From CAZESS01 sp964594625 (GTDB taxonomy: Archaea; Thermoplasmatota; E2; UBA202; DSCA01): 24,106 nucleotides of DNA. Shown here piece after piece: positions 1 through 6,307 of this stretch. Within the stretch, counting starts at the first letter, position 1, and every line of letters starts with the position of its first letter. The notes below the pieces were generated by a model. The model was given only the letters and a program-made list of their open reading frames with translations, had not been told where the DNA came from and did not search any database. Both the position numbers and the translations under genes were made by a program. Where the stretch lies: positions 1 through 24,106 of the forward strand of contig CAZQNC010000010.1 of NCBI GenBank assembly GCA_964594625.1. Reading direction: 5' to 3'.

Positions 1-48
1 TGCATGAATCCGCAATGCCCCGAGTACCAACGCAGAGAGGAGGAATGA
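1..48 (+). CDS. 3' end of a zinc-ribbon protein (partial)
   Basis: Frame 1 is open from the window edge to a TGA at 46-48 and encodes CMNPQCPEYQRREEE. The C-x-N-P-x-C-P pattern resembles the distal half of a small zinc ribbon. The last codons also form the ribosome binding site (GAGAGGAGGA) of the next gene, whose ATG at 45 overlaps this stop. Only 15 residues are visible, so the function is unknown. The C-terminal QRREEE is echoed near the end of the next zinc-ribbon segment, which suggests the neighbours are related. Confidence 0.4.
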   Translation, partial: CMNPQCPEYQRREEE

Positions 49-335
49 TGCATACTTGTGAACGGTGTGGTGGCGTACTTGATACAGCGTATTGCTGTGA
101 AGATTGCGGGCACTATCAACCGCCGCACCCTCAGCCCTCCGCTTGCGACCGCGATCCGATGTCCCAACGCAGAGAGGGGGAGAGATGGGGACCGCGGCGT
201 GGTGCGACGAACAGGAGTGCCCCATATGCGGCTGTCCCAGCTTCGACCTCGACGATTACAGCTACGACGAGCTTGAGCCATGGATGGAGGTCCGCTGCAA
301 GATGTGTGACGCCTACTACGACGTCGAGGTGGTAG
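45..335 (+). CDS. Small zinc-ribbon protein with probable readthrough tail
   Basis: The start ATG at 45 (a second ATG follows at 48) has a close GAGAGGAGGA site. The first 40 residues hold a zinc ribbon: C5-x2-C8, then a C-C-x2-C group. The frame then passes through DPMSQRREGERWG, which resembles the C-terminal QRREEE of the preceding partial gene. Where that gene stops (TGA overlapping the next ATG), this one reads TGG. The frame therefore runs about 50 codons further, through gene 185-466 in another phase, with low-complexity sequence to 335. The functional part is probably only about 47 residues. Likely a metal-binding accessory protein; partner and role are unknown. Confidence 0.42.
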   Translation: MMHTCERCGGVLDTAYCCEDCGHYQPPHPQPSACDRDPMSQRREGERWGPRRGATNRSAPYAAVPASTSTITATTSLSHGWRSAARCVTPTTTSRW

Positions 336-466
336 CCGTAATAGACTTCTATCTGGCCCAGTTGGCGCCTGGTATGCTGTTGGGGCGCGAGGTTGATACG
401 CATCTGGCTATGCGCTGGCGCGGCCTCATTGAGCGGCTACATAGCCTGGGGAGGGCGGAGGTCTGA
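185..466 (+). CDS. Zinc-ribbon hypothetical protein
   Basis: A 93-residue protein. ATG at 185 is preceded by AGAGAGGGGGAGAG, a strong ribosome binding site; upstream in-frame sequence is low-complexity and overlaps the preceding gene, so this start is preferred. CPIC at residues 12-15 and CKMC at 38-41 form a four-cysteine zinc site around an acidic, tyrosine-rich loop. The remainder is a helical tail with an L-I-E-R-L-H-S-L segment. Its stop TGA overlaps the ATG of the next gene (TGATG), so the two are probably translationally coupled. No family is recognised. DNA/RNA binding or a structural metal site are both possible. Confidence 0.7.
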   Translation: MGTAAWCDEQECPICGCPSFDLDDYSYDELEPWMEVRCKMCDAYYDVEVVAVIDFYLAQLAPGMLLGREVDTHLAMRWRGLIERLHSLGRAEV

Positions 467-815
467 TGGACGATCTTTATCAGTTCGAGGTGTATGCCAG
501 TAAGGGTGCGGGGTCCGGGGCGGGGATCGTGGTCGATACCGTCGGCGCCCTCCAGGTCCAGGAGATCGACGTTCCGGGGGCGCCCGCCCGAAGGGGCACT
601 GGAAGAAGAACGGCGGGCTCCGGAAGCCGGCCCGGCCGTTCCCGACGGTAACGCCTGATCTCGACAACACGCAGAAGGCGATCCTGGACGCCCTCAACGG
701 GGCGGCCTTCGAGGATGATCGCCAGATTGTCGGCATATACGCCAGCCGCGTATATGCTGTTTCACGCGACCAGGGGCCGCGGGTGCGAGTCCGCCTGATT
801 GAGCTCCAGGGATAG
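466..815 (+). pseudogene. rusA: RusA-like Holliday junction resolvase, apparently frameshifted
   Basis: Frame 3 from about 579 to the TAG at 813 encodes a clear RusA C-terminal half: PKGHWKKNGG, then TPDLDNTQKAILDALNG and EDDRQIV. In RusA, the two aspartates of PDLDN and an aspartate of the DD pair bind metal and cut four-way junctions. No ATG, GTG or TTG opens this frame, which begins after a TAA at 501. Upstream, frame 1 starts at ATG 466 with a good ribosome binding site, encodes MDDLYQFEVYASKG through QVQEIDVPG, then drifts to arginine-rich noise and stops at 651. Joining the frames at the five-G run (576-580) gives about 116 residues, near the 120 of Escherichia coli RusA, and puts the stop just before the next gene. 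The N-terminal part is poorly conserved. A lost base in the genome or the assembly would both explain this. Confidence 0.62.
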
Positions 816-824
816 GAGGAGAAG

Positions 825-1316
825 ATGATTGAGACGCTGATGCAAGTGGTGGGGCTGGCCGCGATCGTTGGCCTGACCTGGTTCTTCACCAGGGAGCACT
901 ACCGGAAACGGGAGCGCCAGGTCGCCGCCGAGTTATTCGGCGCTGGGTTCCGTGCCTGGCAGGACCTCGCAGAAGGCCGGGGAGTGTATGGCCCTGACAA
1001 CGCGGAGATCGGCGCCGATGAGGTTAAGCGCGTCCAGGACCTGTTCTCCGGAGGGCTGTTGTCCATCATTGACCAGATGGATCAATTCCGCTCAGATCAC
1101 AGGTTTCGCCAGATGCGCCTCGAAGTGGAGACCTCCAGCGTGAAGCCCCCGCAGCTTACCTGGTCGGTGAAGGATTCCCGGGGGCTGCTTATGCGACATA
1201 ACCGGCGAATCGATCAGGTGCGGACGGATCACAAACCGCTCTACCCGCGCTGGTCCGGGCTGTTCGAACGACTCGTGAAGAGAGAGGAGGCGCGGAAACA
1301 TGTCGAGACACCCTAA
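825..1316 (+). CDS. Membrane-anchored hypothetical protein
   Basis: A 163-residue protein starting at ATG 825 with GGAGGA seven bases upstream; that site overlaps the stop of the RusA-like gene. Residues 5-21 (LMQVVGLAAIVGLTWFF) form one transmembrane segment followed by a basic REHYRKRER patch, which predicts an N-out, cytoplasmic C-terminal topology. The rest is soluble and helical, with many charged residues and no cysteines or known catalytic motif. It sits in the accessory block before the terminase. I do not recognise the family. An inner-membrane role such as host modulation is conceivable, but nothing in the sequence proves it. Confidence 0.7.
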   Translation: MIETLMQVVGLAAIVGLTWFFTREHYRKRERQVAAELFGAGFRAWQDLAEGRGVYGPDNAEIGADEVKRVQDLFSGGLLSIIDQMDQFRSDHRFRQMRLEVETSSVKPPQLTWSVKDSRGLLMRHNRRIDQVRTDHKPLYPRWSGLFERLVKREEARKHVETP

Positions 1317-1662
1317 GCCGCTCAAGGCGGGCTGGTATGTCGGCCGGATCGAGGGGCCGGGATACCCGGAGCGGGTCCAGGAGATTCTAGACGCCGCCGG
1401 GATCGACCGCCCGCCGCCGGAGATTCTCGTCATTATGGAGGCCTGGCACACCAAGCGCCTGGACGAGATGGCGTTGCATGTGAACGGGGTGCTGGTTGCC
1501 AACGACTGGCGGATCAAGAACTGGGTCGAGATAGCGGCCGGACCCTTCACAGACGAACAGGTAGCACAAGCTCTCCTCAAGTACGGGGAGGCAGAACAGG
1601 CCCAGGAGGACGAGCCCGGGCCGGACAACACGGAGGCAACCCCTCCGGGAAAGGAGCAATAG
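1300..1662 (+). CDS. Hypothetical protein
   Basis: A 120-residue protein whose ATG at 1300 lies 17 bases inside the preceding gene, with GAGAGGAGG upstream as the binding site. It opens with a basic HPKPLKAGWYVGRIEG segment. A central mixed alpha/beta region follows, with WHTKRLDEMALHVNGVLVANDWRIKNWVEI, and then an acidic, proline-rich tail (residues about 97-120) that looks disordered. No signal peptide, membrane segment or metal motif is visible. It is presumably co-translated with the neighbouring unknown genes. No family recognised. Confidence 0.68.
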   Translation: MSRHPKPLKAGWYVGRIEGPGYPERVQEILDAAGIDRPPPEILVIMEAWHTKRLDEMALHVNGVLVANDWRIKNWVEIAAGPFTDEQVAQALLKYGEAEQAQEDEPGPDNTEATPPGKEQ

Positions 1663-1663
1663 T

Positions 1664-1849
1664 ATGGAAGCTGGCAAGTTCGTTTACGTCCAGAAGGCCG
1701 CCGGGGAGACCTGGCACCTGGCCCGCCGGGACGAACGCGACCGGACCCTGTGCGGGAGGAAAGGCCCGTTCCTCCGGACAGCAGGGAGGCCGGACCCTGT
1801 AGACGGAACGTGCAAGTCCTGTCTGAAGGGCGCGGAGAACCGAGGATAG
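1664..1849 (+). CDS. Small putative zinc-binding protein
   Basis: A 61-residue protein with AAAGGAG eight bases before ATG 1664, one base after the preceding TAG. Residues H18, C30, C50 and C53 have the layout W-H-L-A, R-T-L-C-G and C-K-S-C. This H-C-C-C spacing recurs in short zinc-binding proteins of phages and Actinobacteria, where the role is usually unknown. The protein is basic, so nucleic-acid contact is possible. It adds to the cluster of metal-ribbon genes in this accessory block. Confidence 0.6.
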   Translation: MEAGKFVYVQKAAGETWHLARRDERDRTLCGRKGPFLRTAGRPDPVDGTCKSCLKGAENRG

Positions 1850-1909
1850 ACGGCCGACCCCCGGCTTTGTACGGTGTAAGTGTAGAAACGCATAGGCTGA
1901 AAGGACATC

Positions 1910-2002
1910 ATGGCGCAACGATGGAAGAACCGGATAACGAGGTCGGAGGTCGCTGACCCTGCTGAGGTGCGCGCAACGTCAGAACGGGGGGGGGAACAAT
2001 GA
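1910..2002 (+). CDS. Possible 30-residue peptide (ParB-like N-terminal remnant?)
   Basis: ATG at 1910 follows AAAGGACATC and encodes MAQRWKNRITRSEVADPAEV and ten more residues, ending with a TGA at 2000. The start resembles the W-x-N-R-I...DP opening of phage ParB/nuclease-like proteins that often precede terminases, so it could be a decayed N-terminus; this match is weak. A nine-G run (1986-1994) lies in its last codons and would change its frame if it slipped. A second ATG at 1999 (ATGA overlap) gives a 14-residue frame ending at 2043, overlapping the small terminase start. The 1850-1909 stretch shows no gene or RNA that I can support. Confidence 0.25.
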   Translation: MAQRWKNRITRSEVADPAEVRATSERGGEQ

Positions 2003-2035
2003 GCGAGCGAACCATTAAAATGCGGAGGATGAGAC

Positions 2036-2557
2036 ATGAGTAAGACGCGACGGAAGGACGGCCGGACTAATCCCGGGCGAGCGGCTCAGAAGGCAGCACG
2101 GATCGCCCGCCGGCGAAAGGTCGAGCAGTACCTCATCGCGGGGGTGTCGTCTCAGGCGGAGATCGCCCGGCGGCTGAACGTCGGGGCCGCGACCATATCC
2201 CGCGACGTGAAGGCGCTCCGCAAGGAGTGGGCGCAGGACATCCCCGTCGAAGAGCGCCAGCAAATACTACTGGAGGACCTCCGCAAGCTGACCGCTGCAG
2301 AAGAATTGATCTCTCCCGACTGTGCCCGCCGGCGGAGGGTCCACGAGATCGACCCCGACACGCGAGAGGCTACCGAGTTCTGGGAGGAAGTCCCTCCAGA
2401 TGAGCGCCGCCGGGCTATTGAGACCCGGGTCCGGATCATACAGCAGCGGAGTCGCATGTTGGGGCTGGAGCAGATCGGGCTTCGCGGAGTCGTCGTTGAC
2501 CCGCGGGACCTGTTGCTCGACTTCGACGCCGGCAGCGCGACCGACTCAGACGATTGA
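2036..2557 (+). CDS. terS: Terminase small subunit
   Basis: A 173-residue protein immediately before the large terminase, as expected for the subunit that recognises phage DNA and loads it onto the packaging motor. Residues about 29-64 (QAEIARRLNVG then ATISRDVKAL) form a clear helix-turn-helix, preceded by a very basic tail (residues 1-28). The C-terminal part is helical and probably oligomerises, ending in an acidic segment that may bind the large subunit. ATG at 2036 has GCGGAGGATGAG upstream. Its stop is part of a TTGA overlap with the next start, which points to coupled translation. Confidence 0.85.
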   Translation: MSKTRRKDGRTNPGRAAQKAARIARRRKVEQYLIAGVSSQAEIARRLNVGAATISRDVKALRKEWAQDIPVEERQQILLEDLRKLTAAEELISPDCARRRRVHEIDPDTREATEFWEEVPPDERRRAIETRVRIIQQRSRMLGLEQIGLRGVVVDPRDLLLDFDAGSATDSDD

Positions 2558-4026
2558 TCTCTCGCACGGAAGCAGTCCGCCGGCTCCAGGCTAAGGGGCG
2601 CAAGGACCCGGTGCAGTTCATCCGCACTGTATGGCCTCGATATAAGCTGGAAGAGTGGCAGATTCGCACGATCCAGGAGGTTCTCGGAGAGGAGGACCTA
2701 GACGTCCAGAGGGTCGCCGCCGCGACGTGCAACGGCGCCGGCAAGACGTGGCTGATGGGGCTGATAGCGGTCACGTTCATGCTGATATACCCGCCGGCGA
2801 TCGTGGTGACGACGTCCGGCTCCTGGGAGCAGGTGAAACGGCAGGTCTGGAAGGAGATCAGGGGGCACTTCCTGCACCTGCCCGATTGTCTGCAATTCCC
2901 TGAGATTCATACGACAGACTGGAACGTCGCCGAGAAGTGGTACGCAGTGGGCATGTCCACGAACAACCCTAAGCTCTTCGAGGGACATCACGGCCCGCAC
3001 GTTCTGGTCCTGATCGATGAGGCGAAGGCGGTAGAGGACGGCATCTTCCAGGCTACAGACAGGATATTTGCTCGGCGGGGACGGAAAAAGATCGCGTTTC
3101 AGGCGTCGTCTCCCGGCGATCGTAGCGGGGAGCACTTCCGGGCGTTCCATGAAGCCGCCGACCTGTGGACCCGGATACACGTCAACCCTTTCGACGGTTC
3201 GATCATCCGCCCCGGCGAGGACCCGGAGAAGCTTCCCCCTACCGATGCCATCAGCCCGGAGTTTATAGAGCGGGCGAAGAAGAACTACGGGGAGGATTCG
3301 CCGCTCTACATCTCGATGATTCTCGGGCGCTGGCCGAAAGAGTCTGAGCATACGCTGTTCCCGTACTATGTCCTGGATGCCTGCCGGCAGCCGCCGCCCG
3401 CTGACGCCGTAGACAGGGGCCTGGTCTGCGGTGTAGACGTGGCCCGGTCCCTCGATGCGGACGAGTGCGTCGTGTACGTTCTGCGCCGCCTGTGGCTGCC
3501 AGACAGGGCGGTACAGGCCTATTCCGTCGTCGAGTTCGACGCCTTCCATACTCGCGACGACTCGATTCTTGAGGATCGCGTCAAGGACATCGGGGTCCGC
3601 CTCGGCATTAACCCGCGAGATATTCGGATCGACGCGCACGGACTTGGCGGGCCGGTCGCAGATCATCTCCGGAGAGAGGGCTGGGCAGTCCGCGACTTCT
3701 TGGCCGGCGGGTCTGCCATTACAGAGATTCCGCCCCTGGCGAACGCCCGAGCAGACATGTGGTGGCGGGGAGCAAACATCGTCCGCACGGGGCGTCTGTT
3801 TAATCTCCAGGATGACAGGACCCGGGCTCAACTCAACGCGCCGAAGTACAGCACGAACGCGAAAGACCAGATTGTCATCGAGACGAAAGAGCATATGGCG
3901 AAACGTCTCCGGAGGGAGCAGCCGGGACTCTCGTGGTCCAGCCCGGACCGCGCTGACGGGCTGCTACAGGCGATCTACGAGCCCCCTCTGGTCGAGGCGC
4001 CGCCGCTGGACCCCGCCGTCGTATAA
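2554..4026 (+). CDS. terL: Terminase large subunit (packaging ATPase/nuclease)
   Basis: A 490-residue protein of normal family length, starting with TTG at 2554 inside the TTGA overlap. The motor drives DNA into the prohead and cuts it. N-terminal ATPase: Walker A-like TCNGAGKT (58-65), where the usual first glycine is not obvious; Walker B LVLIDE (151-156) with the catalytic glutamate; coupling motif SSPGD (185-189). C-terminal RNase H-like nuclease: CGVDVA (Asp295), RIDAHG (Asp360) and DRADGL (Asp465/468) supply the acidic metal ligands. The closest architecture is the Mu gp28-like/Terminase_6 type. All key residues appear intact. Recognition is confident; the packaging mechanism (cos, pac or head-full) cannot be read from this. 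Confidence 0.93.
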   Translation: MISRTEAVRRLQAKGRKDPVQFIRTVWPRYKLEEWQIRTIQEVLGEEDLDVQRVAAATCNGAGKTWLMGLIAVTFMLIYPPAIVVTTSGSWEQVKRQVWKEIRGHFLHLPDCLQFPEIHTTDWNVAEKWYAVGMSTNNPKLFEGHHGPHVLVLIDEAKAVEDGIFQATDRIFARRGRKKIAFQASSPGDRSGEHFRAFHEAADLWTRIHVNPFDGSIIRPGEDPEKLPPTDAISPEFIERAKKNYGEDSPLYISMILGRWPKESEHTLFPYYVLDACRQPPPADAVDRGLVCGVDVARSLDADECVVYVLRRLWLPDRAVQAYSVVEFDAFHTRDDSILEDRVKDIGVRLGINPRDIRIDAHGLGGPVADHLRREGWAVRDFLAGGSAITEIPPLANARADMWWRGANIVRTGRLFNLQDDRTRAQLNAPKYSTNAKDQIVIETKEHMAKRLRREQPGLSWSSPDRADGLLQAIYEPPLVEAPPLDPAVV

Positions 4027-4034
4027 CTAAAGGG

Positions 4035-4062
4035 TTGCGGCGTCCGGTACTGTTCATATACT
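4035..4062 (+). promoter_or_regulatory. Candidate sigma70-like promoter before the head operon
   Basis: TTGCGG (4035-4040), a 16-base spacer and TATACT (4057-4062) lie in one of the few intergenic gaps, 23 bases before the portal start. The -10 box matches five of six consensus bases and the -35 box only three. A second candidate with the same TATACT box lies at 20007-20035. This is a pattern match only. Confidence 0.35.
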
Positions 4063-4084
4063 TACAGAAACAGAGGAGGGATTC

Positions 4085-6307
4085 TTGGGCATCTTAGATC
4101 GGTTTATCGGGCGGCGGGTCGACTCACTCCTCCAGTCACGGTTCCAGAACCTCCAGCAACTTGGCAATGACATCGGCATCGACGGCGGCGAAGAGACGCA
4201 CGATGCCACTCCAGACACAGAAGTTTCTCAGACGATCACCCGCAAGGATCTCCGGAACATGGCTGAAGACCCGACGGTCGCGGGGGCTCTCAACCTTATG
4301 CTCATGGGGGCGCTCTCTTCGCTCTCCTACGAGGGGGAGAAGAAGGCCGTCGCCCTCGTAGAACGCATCTTCGACGCTTATCCAGGCTCCCCTCTCCAGT
4401 CGTTCCATACTGTCTTCGAGGAGGGGCTCAAGACGGGCCGTGCATATACTGAGCTAGTGCGCGGCGCGATTCCCGGCGGATACCTCGGGCTATTCGATAT
4501 GGTCACTGTTCCCGAGGAGGACATCCGCGCTAAGTGGACGGCATACGGCCAGATAGAGAAAGTCTCTCAGCAGACGCTCCGCGGGGAGACAAACCTGGAC
4601 ATGGAGCGCCTGGCCTTCTACGCGCACCGACCCAGCCCTACCGCGCCCCGGGGCAAGTCCGCCTTCATCCCGGGGGTGATCCCCTGGCGCCGTAAGATCA
4701 GGGCGATGAAAACATGGCACGTCTTCCTCCGGAGACGGGCGGGCTTGCTGGTCGCCAAGATTCCAGACTCTCAGTGGCAGGACGACTCGAAACGATCTGC
4801 AGCCCGCGCGGCGATGAAGAAGATAGACGGGACGGCGTTCGGCGTTCTGCACGAGAAGCACGTTCTCGACCTCCTCGAAACGTCCGGCGCTCCAGGAGCC
4901 GTCTATCTCGACGCCGTGAAGTATCTGGATAAGCAGTTGCTCGTGGCTCTTCTGTGCCAGGAGCTTGCGACCGCAGAGGGCATGATGAGCGGCTCCCGTG
5001 CGACGGCGGAAGCGCACGGAGACGTCATGTGGCACTGGCTCCAGCACCTCGGAGTCGTGTTCGCTGAGACCTATATCCGCGAGCAGGTCGTCCGGCCGAT
5101 GATGAAGTGGAACGGATACTCTCGCCTTCCGACCCCGCAGGCCGTCGTCGCCAAGTCGGAGCTCGCCGGCAAGGATCTGGCCGATATGATGACCGGCCTG
5201 GTGGAGAAGAACGTCATCCCATGGACCCCGGAGGCTTCTGCCCGGCTGTTGGAGCGTCTGGGCTGCGGGGCCTTCGTCGAGGACGTCGAAGCGGCGCCCC
5301 TGGAGAGCGTCGGGGACGCCCCCGCGGGTAAGCCCCCCGAAGACCCCGGGGCCGCCCCTGCCGGGCAGGAGAAGCCGGAGACGGCGATGCAACAGCCCGA
5401 ACGCATGCGGCTGATGTTGGCGAAACGCTCAAAGGCGCGGAGCCAGGCGAAGCGCGAGGGCAAGGAGATGAAAAAGCGAGCGCAGCTTGCCGCCGAGGGG
5501 CTGTCTTCTGTCTGGAACGAGAATCTCTCGACGGTCTCAGACCGCATCCTCAGCGGGGTCTTCAGCAAGAAGAACCTGTACGAGACGGGGATGCCGAACC
5601 CCGACCGCATCGGCGCAATGCGCGACGCGATCGAGAAGGGGGTAACTTACCCGGCCCGGGCTCTCAGGAAGGAGCTCCAGGGACACGTTGAGGCCCAGTA
5701 CAAGGCCAGTTCAGAGGCGATGAAGGCCCTTCTGCCGACCGCTCTGGAGACGGTGCCCCCGGCTAAGCTGGTTGCAACCGAGCGCCAGATATTCGCCATC
5801 CTGGGAAGCGATATCCAGCTACGCCTATCGGAGGAGTTCGCCGGGGTCTCGCGCTCTATTTATTACGAGATCAGGTCGGGCATCCTGGCGGGAGAGGGTC
5901 CGCGGGAGATCGCGCCCCGGGTTCGGAATATCCTCCAGTCGACTACCTTCGCCGACCCCTCCCGGGCGTCGACGATCACCCTTACAGAGATGTCAACCGC
6001 GCTCAACGAGGCGAGATGGCAGACCGCCGCGCCGCTGCATGACCCCCTCGGCACAACCCCAGGGAGCATCATCGGATATGAGTACGTCATCGTGGACGAC
6101 GCCGACACAACCGATATTTGCCAGGAGCGGGATGGCCGATTCTTCCGGGTCGACGATCCGGGGCTCGGCGCGAACACCCCGCCGCTGCACTACAACTGCC
6201 GCTCGATGCTGGTCCCCGTCTTCGCGGAGGAGGCGAACTTGGTGGACTTTGAGCGCACGGCTGATATGAAGGAGTCGCCGATGCAGGGCTTCGGAAGGAG
6301 CGCATAA
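4085..6307 (+). CDS. Portal protein fused to MuF-like minor head protein
   Basis: A 740-residue protein, start TTG 4085 with GAGGAGGG five bases upstream. Residues about 1-400 look like a portal of the Mu gp29/DUF935 type, the dodecameric channel for DNA at the head vertex (TITRKDLRNMAEDPTVAGAL, later LLVALLCQELATAEG). Residues 400-440 are a proline/alanine-rich linker, then a lysine-rich helical region (440-560). Residues about 565-712 form a MuF/SPP1 gp7-like domain with its end motif DDADTTDICQERDG (671-684) and HYNCRSMLVPV (702-712). These proteins are usually separate; fusions are known in some phages. No toxin domain follows MuF. Its stop overlaps the protease ATG (TAATG). The portal assignment rests on position and overall pattern, and the MuF part on motifs. 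Confidence 0.88.
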   Translation: MGILDRFIGRRVDSLLQSRFQNLQQLGNDIGIDGGEETHDATPDTEVSQTITRKDLRNMAEDPTVAGALNLMLMGALSSLSYEGEKKAVALVERIFDAYPGSPLQSFHTVFEEGLKTGRAYTELVRGAIPGGYLGLFDMVTVPEEDIRAKWTAYGQIEKVSQQTLRGETNLDMERLAFYAHRPSPTAPRGKSAFIPGVIPWRRKIRAMKTWHVFLRRRAGLLVAKIPDSQWQDDSKRSAARAAMKKIDGTAFGVLHEKHVLDLLETSGAPGAVYLDAVKYLDKQLLVALLCQELATAEGMMSGSRATAEAHGDVMWHWLQHLGVVFAETYIREQVVRPMMKWNGYSRLPTPQAVVAKSELAGKDLADMMTGLVEKNVIPWTPEASARLLERLGCGAFVEDVEAAPLESVGDAPAGKPPEDPGAAPAGQEKPETAMQQPERMRLMLAKRSKARSQAKREGKEMKKRAQLAAEGLSSVWNENLSTVSDRILSGVFSKKNLYETGMPNPDRIGAMRDAIEKGVTYPARALRKELQGHVEAQYKASSEAMKALLPTALETVPPAKLVATERQIFAILGSDIQLRLSEEFAGVSRSIYYEIRSGILAGEGPREIAPRVRNILQSTTFADPSRASTITLTEMSTALNEARWQTAAPLHDPLGTTPGSIIGYEYVIVDDADTTDICQERDGRFFRVDDPGLGANTPPLHYNCRSMLVPVFAEEANLVDFERTADMKESPMQGFGRSA

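Noticed and set aside
437..889. 150-codon minus-strand frame over the RusA region
   Set aside because: It is opposite sequence with clear RusA motifs and is rich in arginine and proline, typical of an antisense shadow.
2698..3894. 398-codon open frame on the minus strand
   Set aside because: It lies wholly opposite the large terminase, whose motifs are clear. Long antisense frames are expected in GC-rich genes, and this one has arginine-rich, low-complexity sequence and no recognisable family.
6120..6307. Toxin domain after the MuF module
   Set aside because: Only about 28 residues follow the conserved cysteine motif, too few for a polymorphic toxin domain.
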